From Nemertoderma westbladi (taxonomy: Eukaryota > Xenacoelomorpha > Nemertodermatida > Nemertodermatidae), in assembly GCA_032718475.1 (NCBI GenBank), contig JAUCBJ010003755.1:1-54753 (forward strand): a stretch of 54,753 nt of DNA, read 5' to 3'. Position 1 is the first letter of the stretch. Each line of letters starts with the position of its first letter. Shown piece by piece: positions 14,254 through 25,165 of the stretch. Position numbers and translations under genes: made by a program. A model generated the notes under the pieces. That model was given only the letters and a program-made list of their open reading frames with translations, had not been told where the DNA came from and searched no databases.

Positions 14254-14333
14254 GGCGCCAGACTGTCTGGGTGACACCCAATGTCACCCTATGGGTGTCA
14301 TTGGGTGTCATTGGCGCCAAACTGTCTGGGTGA
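14254..14333. repeat. Direct and inverted short repeats
   Basis: GGCGCCARACTGTCTGGGTG occurs at 14254 and again at 14313 with one mismatch. Between them GACACCCAATG (14273-14283) and CATTGGGTGTC (14299-14309) form a perfect 11-bp inverted repeat with a 15-base loop. This may be the remnant of a small foldback element; I recognise no family. Confidence 0.7.
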
Positions 14334-14427
14334 ACCTCCTAATTAGGCTAATTAGACCCTAATTGATAGGTGTCATCAATTAATTACTACAATTAAACCC
14401 TAATAGGTGTCTTATGACTCCTAATTA

Positions 14428-14711
14428 CTACTACTACTACTAGGATCGGCATGCTGCATTGCAGCTGCATTTTTAAGAATGCTGTGCCGGCTTATCGACA
14501 AAATTGTACCACCACAATAATCCATTACAACAACTATCACCCATGACATTTGCTAGATCATCCGCATCTTCAAGGCCAGTGTCCTTTAAGATGCGTCTCA
14601 AGAAAGTCATGGGCTGTCCACAATGCTTGCTTATTCACTCCATGAGGCTGCCAAAGTACAAGATTATGCACTGGCTGGTCCTCACGGCGAAAGCAATGTC
14701 CTGCAAAGCGG
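14428..14711 (-). mobile_element. 5'-truncated LINE fragment, 3' end, with TSD
   Basis: On the minus strand the sequence encodes, with frameshifts, RFAGHCFRR and LVLWQPHG, then further on LKDTGLEDADDLANVMGD. These are the C-terminal words of a non-LTR retrotransposon reverse transcriptase polyprotein, the same region as the fragment at 20860-21505. It ends in a (TAG)5 tail (CTA repeats at 14428-14442 on the plus strand). It is bounded by 16-bp target-site duplications, TTATGACTCCTAATTA at 14412-14427 and TTATGACTCCTTATTA at 14712-14727, one mismatch apart. The copy is short, decayed and non-functional. It sits in the 33-kb intron of the DPP-like gene, in the same orientation as that gene. Confidence 0.85.
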
Positions 14712-14727
14712 TTATGACTCCTTATTA

Positions 14728-15159
14728 GGGTTTAATTGATTATCCTAAATGATCAAACCGAGTACGCAATGGTGTCAGTGTTGTCCAACCATCGCCTAGA
14801 GGCCCAAAGGGTGTCATAAGTGACACCGCGGCTCTTTTATTTATTAATACTTATTTAATTGTATTTAATTTTAATTTATTTATTTGTATTTAATTTTAGA
14901 TTTACCAATAATTAGTTTTATATATTACTCTGTAAATGACCTCAATGACTTTCATCTCGCTATACTTAGCCCTAGGGTATACAGCTCCCTTACTGGTAAC
15001 TAATTACTCTTATCTATATCCAGACAGCTTTATCGTTGACCTATGACCCCCAATTAGCTTTAACCAAGCAACAGGTTATTAATAATAGTTGGATCCAAGC
15101 GCCCCCCCCCCCCTCGTGACACCTCTGATTACTAATTACTCTTACCTATATCCAGCCGT
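14728..15159. other. AT-rich intronic sequence, no gene seen
   Basis: TTTAATTT-type low-complexity sequence around 14.84-14.93 kb and a run of C at about 15102-15112. No exon, repeat unit or regulatory site can be supported. Confidence 0.5.
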
Positions 15160-15806
15160 CTGCAGTTCCATAGTCTGCCGCTAGAGGGCGTATGATCTGA
15201 AAATTAACATCTTCTCTAACTTTGTTATTTTCATTCCGATTAGGTTTAAACTCGGTAGGCATCTACTACGGCATAGGCCATATCTTTTACGGAGTCGCAG
15301 AGTAGGCTGAAGTTCCCCAGTCTGCCGCTAGAGGGCGTATTATTTGAAAATTAACATCTTCTCTAGCTTTGTTATTTACAATCCGCAAAACCATGAAGCC
15401 ATATTGCTTAAGAGTTCTGAGGGGCGAGCCATGAGGCAAGATGTTTGAGACTTATTTAGATATATTATTACTTAATTTTGACCCCCCAATCGGCATCTAC
15501 TACGGCATAGGCTATATCTTTTACGGAGTCGCAGAGTAGGCTGAAGTTCCCCAGTCTGCCGCTAGAGGGCGTATTATTTGAAAATTAACATCTTCTCTAG
15601 CTTTGTTATTTACAATCCGCAAAACTATGAAGTTATATTGCTTAAGAGTTCTGAGGGGCGAGCCATGAGGCAAGATGTTTGAGACTTATTTAGATATATT
15701 ATTACTTAATTTTGACCCCCCAGTCGGTATTTATTACAATATAGGCTATATCTTTTGCGGAGTCACAGAGTAGTCTGAAGTTCCCCAGTCTGCAGCTAGA
15801 GGGCGA
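15160..15806. repeat. 234-bp tandem repeat, two full and two partial copies
   Basis: Full units start at 15309 and 15543 (GAAGTTCCCCAGTCTGCCGC) and a third begins at 15777 but stops after about 30 bp. A shortened first unit starts near 15160 and lacks about 86 bp in the middle. The two full units differ by only a few bases, so the duplication is recent. Each unit contains CTAGAGGGCG and a TTTTACGGAGTCGCAGAGTA block. It lies in the large intron. Confidence 0.9.
15178..15805 (+). promoter_or_regulatory. Four CTCF-core-like motifs in the 234-bp repeat
   Basis: CCGCTAGAGGGCG occurs at 15178-15190, 15325-15337 and 15559-15571, with a one-base variant (CAGCTAGAGGGCG) at 15793-15805. These fit the CTCF core (CC, two variable bases, YAGRKGGCR) known from bilaterian animals. 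All four face the same way. Binding is inferred from motif shape only; the motif may simply be a conserved part of a transposon. Confidence 0.4.
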
Positions 15807-15911
15807 AATGTCTCAACGTGAAAACCATACAGTAGCTATGAATTGGTTACTAGGTAATAATACTGCATTTTGTATAGTTAGGCATATTGCTGACCGAACG
15901 AAAACTGCCCT

Positions 15912-15984
15912 GGTTCATGCAGGGATCAAACCCATGACATACGGGAGATGTGAATTCAACGCAACCACTACACCAAGGTGGAAC
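15912..15984 (-). mobile_element. tRNA-derived SINE head
   Basis: On the minus strand, from 15984 downwards, the sequence has a pol III A box (TGGTGTAGTGG) and, about 45 bp later, a B box (GGTTTGATCCC, one mismatch from the GGTTCRANNCC consensus). The spacing is that of a tRNA gene, but no cloverleaf closes and no full acceptor stem is visible, so a tRNA-derived SINE is more likely than a tRNA gene. The tRNA-unrelated body probably continues to about 15808, next to the truncated third 234-bp unit. I cannot define the 3' end or a duplication. Confidence 0.65.
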
Positions 15985-16596
15985 AGTAACGTTCAAATTC
16001 GTTCGTTGACGTTCGAATTTGTAAGACTCTGATTTAAGACCTGAGGCACTCCTAAAGTCTCGAGTTTAGGTCTGAGGCACAGACTATGCCTCACTGAGGC
16101 ACAGACTAAATAGCCGAGTTATATTGCATTACATAAACAATAAATTACAATATACGAGCACAAAAGAGTTTGCAAGCACAGGTTCAAATCCAACTAAAGC
16201 TCTATATATTTTGCATTGAAGTGGAATACTTTAGATGCTGGGGGAATCTGGTTTGCGAGATTTGAATGGTGAGTATAACTATCCTTGAGAGTTAGTGTGA
16301 CGTTATCTCACCGTGGATGGACTTTACCACTGTACTCACATCTGCTCTCTCATTGGCTGCCTAACTTTCACCCCTCGAGTCCTGATTGACTGCCTAACTC
16401 ACCCTCGCGCTCTGATTGGATAATCCATTTTTTTTATATATAATGCAGTTTTATACAATTATTAGCAAATTATATGGCAGATTGTAGTATTACATACATC
16501 CCGTCCTCATATAGACAAAAGACATGTACAGAAAAAAGAGAGAAATGAAAACGAATAAGTTGGTGCTCTCCAACAGTACCCATCAAGGGCACCCTC
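15985..16596. other. Noncoding sequence with short repeats
   Basis: CAAATTCG and CGAATTTG form an 8-bp inverted repeat near 15994-16021, and CTGAGGCAC recurs several times at 16040-16110. GGTTCAAATCC near 16189 matches a B box but lacks a matching A box. No exon seen. Confidence 0.5.
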
Positions 16597-17709
16597 AACC
16601 TAAACACACGTTGGCAGCAGTACACACACAGCAGTACGTTGATCGCCAACCCTAAACACACAGCAGTACGTTGATCGCCAACCCTAAACACACGCAGTAC
16701 GTTGATCGCCAACCCTAAACACACGCAGTACGTTGATCGCCAACCCTAAACACAAAGCAGTACGTTGATCGCCAACCCTAAACACACAGCAGTACGTTGA
16801 TCGCCAACCCTAAACACACGCAGTACGTTGATCGCCAACCCTAAACACACGCAGTACGTTGATCGCCAACCCTAAACACACACAGTACGTTGATCGCCAA
16901 CCCTAAACACACGCAGTACGTTGATCGCCAACCCTAAACACACGCAGTACGTTGATCGCCAACCCTAAACACACGCAGTACGTTGATCACCAACCCTAAA
17001 CACACGCAGTACGTTGATCGCCAACCCTAAACACACGCAGTACGTTGATCGCCAACCCTAAACACACGCAGTACGTTGATCGCCAACCCTAAACACACGC
17101 AGTACGTTGATCGCCAACCCTAAACACACGCAGTACGTTGATCGCCAACCCTAAACACACGCAGTACGTTGATCGCCAACCCTAAACACACGCAGTACGT
17201 TGATAGCCAACCCTAAACACACGCAGTACGTTGATCGCCAACCCTAAACACACGCAGTACGTTAATCGCCAACCCTAAACACACGCAGTACGTTAATCGC
17301 CAACCCTAAACACATGCAGTACGTTGATCGCCAACCCTAAACACACGCAGTACGTTGATCGCCAACCCTAAACACACGCAGTACGTTGATCACCAACCCT
17401 AAACACACGCAGTACGTTGATCACCAACCCTAAACACACGCAGTACGTTGATCGCCAACCCTAAACACATGCAGTACGTTGATCGCCAACCCTAAACACA
17501 CGCAGTACGTTGATCGCCAACCCTAAACACACGCAGTACGTTGATCACCAACCCTAAACACACGCAGTACGTTGATCACCAACCCTAAACACACGCAGTA
17601 CGTTGATCGCCAACCCTAAACACACGCAGTACGTTGATCGCCAACCCTAAACACACGCAGTACGTTGATCGCCAACCCTAAACACACGCAGTACGTTGAT
17701 CGCCAACCC
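16597..17709. repeat. 31-bp satellite, left arm (about 34 units)
   Basis: The unit can be read at 17041-17071; it contains CGCAGTACGTTGATCGCC followed by AACCCTAAACACA. Variants are ACAGCAG or AAAGCAG for ACGCAG near the left edge and GATCACC for GATCGCC. The array is interrupted at 17709/17710 by the BEL/Pao element and resumes at 35462. It shares GTTGATCGCCAACCCTAAAC with the 49-bp satellite further right. Confidence 0.97.
17705..17709. repeat. Target-site duplication, left copy (AACCC)
   Basis: AACCC stands directly before the 5' LTR and again directly after the 3' LTR at 35462-35466. Joining the two flanks with a single AACCC restores a normal 31-bp satellite unit. A 5-bp duplication fits BEL/Pao integration (usually 4-6 bp). 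Confidence 0.9.
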
Positions 17710-18065
17710 TGTTACGATATATGGCGCTGTGTACCTATATTAGCCGTCTTACACTATAATTATTAGATAAGCCATAAAGACGCGCAATGATATTTAGATA
17801 AGGAAAGCAAAACGCCCATATTTTTGAATTTATCAATTTTATACAGTATGTAGTCCTACCTAGGTAATTTTGTAGTTAAACATGAGTAATAGTTCCACGG
17901 TAGCAAGTTTCCTATGAAACCCTTGATATAAGCTTGCTGTTATTAGCCTCAATAGGATTAACTGTGTATTGGTTTTAATTTTCTTTATATTTGCGCTAAA
18001 TTAGAGTTTTTATGTACCGCATTATTAGTACCGCTAAATTAAGCATCGCCAAAATTACCATATAT

Positions 18066-18205
18066 GGTGACGATTTGTGATTCCAAGGAGCAATAGGTTC
18101 ACAATCCGGCTTCCTTATTGGCCTAACTGCTTCCAGGTTGGTCTAATGGTAGCGCGGATTGGGGAACCAATCAGAGAACTATTGCATCATCGTTCGTGAA
18201 TCACC
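18066..18205 (+). other. Predicted large stem-loop in the LTR, 5' copy
   Basis: Nested complementary segments: GGTGA (18066) with TCACC (18201); GCAATAGGTTC (18090) with GAACTATTGC (18176); CAATCCG (18102) with CGGATTG (18155). The last arm can instead form a local hairpin, GATTGG-GGAA-CCAATC, closed by a GNRA-type tetraloop. The segment TGGTCTAATGGTAGCGC resembles a tRNA A box. The same structure occurs in the 3' LTR at 34908-35047. Folding was judged by eye. Confidence 0.55.
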
Positions 18206-18213
18206 TATAAATT
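18206..18213 (+). promoter_or_regulatory. TATA-like box in the 5' LTR
   Basis: TATAAATT follows directly after the predicted stem-loop; the same box is at 35048 in the 3' LTR. Its position about 0.5 kb into the LTR would suit a U3/R promoter, but no start site can be seen. Confidence 0.4.
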
Positions 18214-19905
18214 GTCGGTATTTCCGGTATGTGCTATTGTAATTCAGGTAATTCCATTGCAATCTAGTGTGTAATTCTTTCTTAGTTTATCCACAATCTC
18301 AGTTTTTGTGTATTTCTGTATTTCCATTTGTTTTCTTGCAATAATTTGCAAATTTGTAATTTCTGCTGATTTCTTGCTGTGTCTCTCACTTCAATCCCAA
18401 TGATTACTGCTAATTACAATCGGAACTATGATTTATACCCTTTAATTAATGGTTCTATGTAATTCTTTTCGATGCGATAATCCCACGGGATTTCTTTATA
18501 CTATCAGACTGTATGATTGCATGCGCCGTTACGGTAGCTACCCATTAGATGGAGGGCTAAGGTATCGGTAGGCGCTGCGGGCGCATCGGGGGGTTAGCGA
18601 CGAAGGGAGTGCAGAGGATTCAAAGGACATCATGCTGGCGGGGGGTCACCGTTGCGGTCGGAAGGTTGGCAGTGTAGAGAGAAGACAGCTCGCTGGTACA
18701 GTAATTAAGGGGCTGATGATCCAGATTTTGTCTCTATTTTGTAGTGTTAGGGGGACAGGAATTGGGTTAGTTAGGAAGCCTACATGTACCCGGGAGAGGC
18801 TTTCATGCACTGCGAACTGTAGATTTCGAGTTATGAACCGTGAATTGTTGAATGCTGATTGTGAATTGTATATTAGGAACTATAAATTGGTAAGTATTAA
18901 TTATTGATTGTTACGCTGATTGGTGTGTTGTTAAAGTGTGCCTGATAAAATCATAAATACTTAGATAGGTGCCCTTTTTTCCCTGATTGATTTCCATTTC
19001 TTAGTTTATGATAATTAATTGCTGATTAGGTCAAAAATAATACAGTATTTAGGCTGTTACTAGTGTGACCCGTTGCGTAATAAATTAGAATTGCGCATTC
19101 TGGAATACTTAGTAATTAGTACGCTGTTACATATTCGTGACTGTAATTAATTAGTAAAATTAAGAATTTGTACGCAGCATAGCTGAGAGTAGTTAAGGTA
19201 ATAATTTGGAGTACTGTAAACTATTCACGCTGGGCGGTTATTTGAATTAGCGGTCAATAAGCTAGATAGCAGTATCCAGTACGCAGAACGCAGTAGTAAA
19301 TTGCTGGCCTAAAGCCAGCCGAAGGCAAGTTTAGACCCATAGTAGGTATCAGTCCCCAATAAAATTCTGCCCTATTTTTTAAATTATTTAAATATTCTCA
19401 CATTCACATATTCCGTTAGGGAACCCCAGTATTTGCGATTAGAGAAAACGCGTTTGTTAGCGCGTTTTAGCAGTAAGATTAGGCCATAAGAATACACTCT
19501 GCCTGTCAAGCCTCTCACACTCGTTTTAAGTAGCTTAGGGAGCCGATTCGGGTTTATTGTTTTGGTTATTCCCACGTGGCTCATATATTCGAACAGTTAG
19601 CTCTCTATCGAGCGATCGGTAGAGAAAGGAACAAGCGATTTGCAGGAGCCATAGAAAATTAGTAAAATATATTTGCGGACGCTATATTAGATATTATTAC
19701 AATAAATTAGCAGCGCCATCCAACGGTAAGTAGCGGTTTTGCATTTAGCAGTCCTACAGTAGTAATAGCACGCTCCTGATCACCCCTAGTTTAACAGTAA
19801 AGCAGTCTTTGTGTCCTTATCGGTTAGGCATGGGGTGGTCTGTTTAACAGTAAAGCACGTTTTGTGTGTCTTTAACAGTTAGTCAAGGTACCCGCTAGTT
19901 TAACA

Positions 19906-21718
19906 GTAAAGCACGTTTGTGTGTCTTTAACAGTTAGTCAAGGTACCCGCTAGTTTAACAGTAAAGCACGAGTTTTGTTTTGCTGTAGGCCTACTGTGTA
20001 CAGTAAGACATACAGTGTATTCATTAGGCTGTTAGTTAGAGTACGGTATTCATTAGTCGCAATACAGTAGTACAGTAGTGCATTAGGCTGATTTGCTGTT
20101 ACTGCGTACGGTAGAAAAGATATTTGTTTTGCTGTACCACATACAGTATTCATTAGGCTGTTAGGTTGGTGTACTATTTTACTTACCGTAATGCGTACAG
20201 TGGATGTACGGTAGTGCGTTTATTAATCGCAAATACAGCAGTTCATTAGGCCGTTAGGGCGAATTGTAAATTAGTAAGTTTTTTGAAAATTTTAGCTAGG
20301 TTTGTGAGAATTCAGTTTCGGTCAAAATTATTTTATCATAAAATCTAGAGTTTTGTACCGGTATGTTAGATAACCGCTTAGTTGTTTTATACCATCTGGA
20401 GATACATGGCGAGACGGAGCTTCTGAGTTTGGGGTTTGTGTGGGTCTGCGGGTTCGGTTTGCAATCAGCGAAGAGCTTGAAACTTTGGACGCGGACTTGG
20501 AATCTCCCAGCAAACAAGATTAGTTGTTCTGTTAGCACCATTGTATTTGTGGAAGCAGTAAAAAATTACCGGTTGTTTAACTGCGAAGCTGAACTCAATT
20601 TATTAGTTAGGATAGTTAGGTTTAGCCGGCCATGGTTTTTTGAATCGCTCAAGTTAGAGAGAGAGAGAGAGTGTCGCAACCCGAAGGTGTAGCCACGCGC
20701 TAGTGGATACATATAATATTTGAAATTAAAATTACGTCGATTAGAGCTATATATAAAATTAGAAATATTTGGGTGGCAAGTTCATTTTTGAATATTTTGA
20801 ATTAGATTCAGAAATTATTTTGTGTCATACCGGTATTTAAATGCTATATAATAACTATACTACTACTACTAGGTCGAGCGAACTCGGACAGTGGAAATGA
20901 GATCCTTCCAGGCTTCCCGATTCTCCATAGTTGTCGCAATTTCGTTTCTCCCAAGTTCAGTATCCCTTTCAAGTTGATCTATATATGTTATGGCAGGTCG
21001 TCCACGACTACGCTTTCCATGAGTTGGTTGCCAGAGAAGTAGATCTAGTATGACCTCGTCTTTACTTCGCCAGCAGTGCCCACTGAATCTTAATCTGCGT
21101 TCACGGAGGGTGGTTGATACAGGTGGTATTGTACCATAAAGCTCGGCGTTTGTCATGTGTTGTCTCCAGCTGATGTTTAGGGCTGCCCTTAGTAGTCTTG
21201 TGTAGCAACCATCAATTCGTTGTTCAAGTGATTTAGTCAGTGTCCAGGTCTCACCCCCGTATAAAAATACACTTTCCACTGTGGCTCGAAAGAACTTGGT
21301 CTTCAGGTGCCTGGAGAGATCTGATTTCCAGATGGTATCCATTTTTGACAGCGCTACCCAAGCCTTTGCTTTCCTAACTTCTATGTCCTTTTTGCTACTC
21401 TCTATCCATGATCCAAGGTACTGGAAGTCATCGACCTGCCTTAGTTGATTATTATCAATGGTTGTCAAGTTTCCATCAACATTAAAGGTCATGAATTCGG
21501 TCTTGATAATAACTATAGAATTAATATTTTGTTTAAATATTATACCGGTATTTACTATAACTATATCCTATTAAATTCCCAATATTATATTGTAAATTTA
21601 TTTGACATTTTGAGACCAACTAATTATTTGACAAATAATTTAACTGTATTTTCGATTAAATTATATATATCTCGAATTTTGCGAGATTTTAGCCGGAAGG
21701 CAAAATATTATTTAGACT
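19906..21718 (+). other. BEL leader region (5' untranslated)
   Basis: Noncoding stretch between 5' LTR and gag start, with further copies of the GTTTAACAGTAAAGCACG word near its left end and repeated TACGGTA/CAGTA words to about 20.25 kb. It was lengthened by the nested LINE insertion at 20860-21505. An open frame at 20363-20692 encodes no recognisable protein. No canonical primer-binding site is visible. Confidence 0.6.
20860..21505 (-). mobile_element. Nested 5'-truncated LINE copy with intact ORF end
   Basis: The minus strand carries an open frame from the 21505 edge to a stop at 20869, starting KTEFMTFN. It encodes the C-terminal end of a non-LTR retrotransposon reverse transcriptase: DDFQYLGSWI, then LYGGETWTLT, YTRLLRAALNISW, RFSGHCWR and LLLWQPTHGKRSRGRP. 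This places it C-terminal to the RT catalytic palm, in the thumb and tail. It ends in a (TAG)4 tail and is bounded by a perfect 12-bp duplication, ATAATAACTATA (20848-20859 and 21506-21517). About 640 bp is only the 3' end, so it is dead on arrival, but the remaining frame has no stop, so the insertion is young and later than the BEL copy or its ancestor. Confidence 0.93.
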
Positions 21719-22016
21719 ATGAGTGTCTCAGAGAAGGAGGCACTAGAGGACAGCTATGAGACGGCGGCTGGACCGCCAACCGACGATAGCATTAATATAA
21801 CTGTCGACGACAATGCCGACTATGACGACACAGCGAGCGACGCTGACGTAAGTGAACAGGAGGACGAGACAGTAATTAGTGAGGACGAGCAAGGACCTCA
21901 AGTAATAGTATTAGGATCCCCTACCGCTACTGTAAGGAAGGATTGTATAGCAGCCCGGCCAGAGGTGAGTGATAGGGAGAGTAGTATAGCAGAAGCAAGA
22001 GCCCGGAGCCTGGTTT

Positions 22017-22034
22017 CCAGACCTGTGGGTATGG
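22017..22034. repeat. 18-nt palindrome, copy 1 (degenerate)
   Basis: CCAGACCTGTGGGTATGG, one internal mismatch, inside gag. Translated as SRPVGM. Weakest of the eight copies. Confidence 0.6.
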
Positions 22035-23533
22035 TAAGTGCCGTGGTCCCAGCGGCTATAAGGAGTACCCGTAGTTCCCGAAATAATCCTTCAAGCCCAC
22101 CGAGTGTGAGTCAGGTAAGCGAGAGAGAATTAGACATCGCGATAAAGAAGAAACTTCGCGCGCATGCCGGACATATAACCCGGACGGCGGATAAGGTAAG
22201 AAAGATGCTAGCCGACTCTGGTAACATTGGAAGGGAAGGGTTAGTAGAGATTAGAAAGGGATACAACTCAGCGTTATTCAAACAGACAGAGGAGCTTGCA
22301 GTCCTAGCGAAGAGAGCAGTGGAGTCTCAGTCGAGCGACGTGGCGACGAGGGTTTACGACAGGGCTTTAGCAGCCTTGTTAGAGCACCGTACGTTATCGG
22401 AGCGATTTCGACGAGTTAGGACAGAGAACTGGTTGCTATGGGCATCACAAGCGCAGGCGACTCAGGTGAGTGACGCAGAGTCGAGAAACTTAGTGGAGCG
22501 GGAAGAAAACCAAGATAAAGAAGAGCGCCGGTATCAGAGGGAAGTTACTAGCTGGCTGATGCAGAGTGGAGTGGTGGTACCAGGCCAGGTGCTACCAACG
22601 ACGGACAACATCCAACAGAGAACGTTAATTCCACCCAACGACGCATTTAGAGACAGTGGCAATTCCCAGGTTAGTCACGCGCGAGGTAAAGTTATATGCG
22701 CTAGATCCCTCGTTTCTCACAACTCGGCGGAAGAGAGAAGACGCCGACTGGACGAACAACAGGCAGAAGTTTTGCGTGCATCGGAAGCACGAAAGGAAGC
22801 CGAACGAGAACAGGAGCGCACACGTAAGTTGGACGCAGAGCTATGAGAATTGGAGGATATAAGTAAGCGCGAACGAGCGGAATGTGAGCAAAGAGAATGC
22901 GAGCTTCAAGCTGAGCGCAAGCGCAAGGAACTCGAACATGAACAGAGAGAACGCGAACTTCAACTTGAACGCGAACAGAAGGAACTCGAGCATGAACAGA
23001 AGAAATGCAAGCTTCAACTCGAACGCGAACGCAAGGAACGCAAACTCGAGATCGAGAAAAGAAGATGCACATTGTATGAAGAGAAGGCGCGTGTGGAAGA
23101 AGAGAGTGCAGCACAACTCGCGAGGGAAGAAGAACAACCTAAACTGGCGCAGTTGGAAAGTGCGAGACTAAACTTAGAGAGCGAAGAACGGACCAGGAAG
23201 GCGAATGAAATCGCCGAGAAAGGGATGCAAATGATCGAAGAATGTGGGGCGAGTGTAGGTACTGAGTTGCGAGAACTGTTCGCACTGCAGAAGGGCGAAC
23301 AGGAGGCAACTCCGACTATACGCGAGTCGACGACGACCAGAATTCCTATACCCGGTCCAGCTATTACGAGTACTCGGATCGCTAAACCGTTCTCTACATA
23401 TCGCACGCCAGTTGGTATTAGTGCTTCACCCATCGTGCAGGATCTGCGCCACCAGGACACCGCACCACTACATACCAAACGAGAGAAAGAAGAGTTTAGA
23501 GGAGAAACTCCGATGGGCCGAGTATTGGGCGAA

Positions 23534-23551
23534 CCGAACCCGTGGGTTTGG
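23534..23551. repeat. 18-nt palindrome, copy 2
   Basis: CCGAACCCGTGGGTTTGG at the end of the second gag segment. Here the frame reads PNPWVW, a different phase from the other coding copies. Confidence 0.85.
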
Positions 23552-25165
23552 AATACGTGGACGGAGCGCTGACCCAGTTCAACGGAGAACTTCCGGGTTA
23601 AACTGGAAGAGGGATCATATGAGAGACAGCGGATTACTCAGATAGAGCCGACTATACAACAGAACCCTAGCCAGGAATTTATTACGAGGGATGAGTTAAG
23701 TGCTAGTTTAGCGCAAGCTATATCGCTGCACATCCAACCTATAACGGACATGCTTAGTAACCTACAGTTAAGGGAAGCAGCCCAGGTAAGAAGTAATTCA
23801 AATCCTAGCAGGCCTGAGTTTAGATGAAGTCCAACCTAGTCAACGAGTATGCATATCGGAGGCAACTATACCACATGGACCTCAGGTAAGAACGCCTGTC
23901 CCTACGATTTATAATCCCAATTTCGAGAATTCGGCGGAAAAGTTTATACAAGAAGCCTGGGTCAGGGCTTCAGCACGCAAACCAACGCGAGCGTTGAGGA
24001 CTGACACAGACTCAAGCGATGAAGAGGAAGACATGAGACGTCAGAAGTCCCAAACCCGAAGGAAAGAAGGACCGACGCGGAGCAGGTAAGTTTGAATCCC
24101 CGGGAAAGGACCAGACTTAATAACCCTGCAGAACTAAACCATTTGTTAACCCGGAACGACGCAACCCTTAGAGACATAGGTAAGTTTGCCGCTAGGCAAG
24201 GACTGCCGATGCAACAACCCCAGAAGTTTATGGGCAACCATAGACATTGGAGGACGTTCAAAACCTATGTCGACGAACAGCTGACCAACAGCACCTTTAC
24301 TCCCAATGAGAAGTTCAACTATCTGCTTCAGATGCTCCATCGAGACCCTAGAGCCATTGCTGACAACTTCGTCGGAAATGAAAGAGCATTTGAGTTAGCA
24401 ATGAAGACGCTTAGCGACATCTACGGGAATAAAACCAAGATGGCACAGTCGATAGTGGAAGACTTGGGTAAAGGCGGAAGGATTACAACTCCGTTAGAGC
24501 TGTTGAACTTGGCGAACGCTATTTCAAATGCATTAGACATCTTGAGGACGGTGAATCTACCTCATCATGGTGATCACGCCGGAGTTTTGAAGAGCATAAT
24601 AAGACGTTTAAACATGCGTTACAGACAGAAATGGTGCAAATTAGAGAATAAGTTGGAGGGTCAAGGTAAGGTGTTGACACTTCAACACATCCATGACATG
24701 ATAGCCACAGATGCGGTAGCAGAGATGAAATCAAACTTCTCAGAGGAGAATATGAGGGAGTCTAAACCTGTTACCGGTAAGTCAATGGTAAGTTTTGACG
24801 ATGACAGGACCACTGTGACTTTTAACTCAGTAGACAGATATAATTCGAGTACCCCTGCCTTTAGATCAGACTCGCAAGTATGGTCAGGTGAGCAGTCAGA
24901 TAGACCTAAGTTAAAGCAACAGGAGTTACCAGTTGGATTTGTAGGTTGCCAATTCTGTTTACTAAAGGAGGTAAGATCTGACAACCATAAGTTAGACAGT
25001 TGCAGATGGTTCAAAGAATTAACTTCGGAACAGAGAAGAGTTCAAGTGCGGATGTTGGACACCTGTTGGGCATGTCTTGCGCCAGGCCATGTACGGTGGC
25101 AGTGCCTGAACAGTAAGGACAGATGCATGGAATGCGGCAGATTACATCACAAGTTGCTACACTAG

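Larger units (their letters stand above)
17710..19905 (+). repeat. 5' LTR (long form)
   Basis: The first 643 bp (17710-18352) match 34551-35194 of the 3' LTR at about 98% by eye, and 19638-19905 matches 35217-35461. Between these, 18353-19637 (1,285 bp) has no counterpart in the 3' LTR, where only 22 bp lie. A 55-bp segment ending CTAGTTTAACA is repeated, so the LTR end could be 19905 or 19960; 19905 aligns with the 3' LTR with fewest gaps. Bases after either end (GTAAAGCACG) do not start with the TGG expected of a primer-binding site. A TATAAATT box is at 18206. The open frame at 18632-18907 inside the extra segment is not supported as a gene. Confidence 0.85.
21719..25165 (+). pseudogene. 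BEL/Pao gag, broken
   Basis: Gag builds the particle and binds the element's RNA. One frame starts at ATG 21719 (acidic N-terminus, SEKEALEDSYE) and is followed at 22.85-23.1 kb by a highly charged region of Glu/Arg repeats likely to form a coiled coil. It is cut by TGA at 22844 and 23570, then shifts frame near 23.80 kb and back near 24.05 kb. From about 24222 to 24440 it shows the DUF1759-type region (PQKFMGNHRHWRTF, KFNYLL). Zinc-binding motifs follow: CQFC with a downstream H and C, CWACLAPGHVRWQC (from 25064) and CMECGRLHH. It ends at TAG 25163. All breaks lie in otherwise continuous coding, so this was a single Gag(-Pol) frame. Confidence 0.88.

Noticed and set aside
16180-16210. Pol III B box GGTTCAAATCC as part of a tRNA or SINE
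   Set aside because: No A box at the right distance and no cloverleaf.
18130-18205. A true tRNA gene in the LTR
   Set aside because: Only the A-box region is tRNA-like; the acceptor and T arms do not pair and the B box is degenerate.
18632-18907. 91-codon open frame inside the 5' LTR
   Set aside because: Lies in the segment absent from the 3' LTR and encodes nothing recognisable.
20363-20692. 109-codon open frame in the BEL leader
   Set aside because: No recognisable domain, and located upstream of gag in a region expected to be untranslated.
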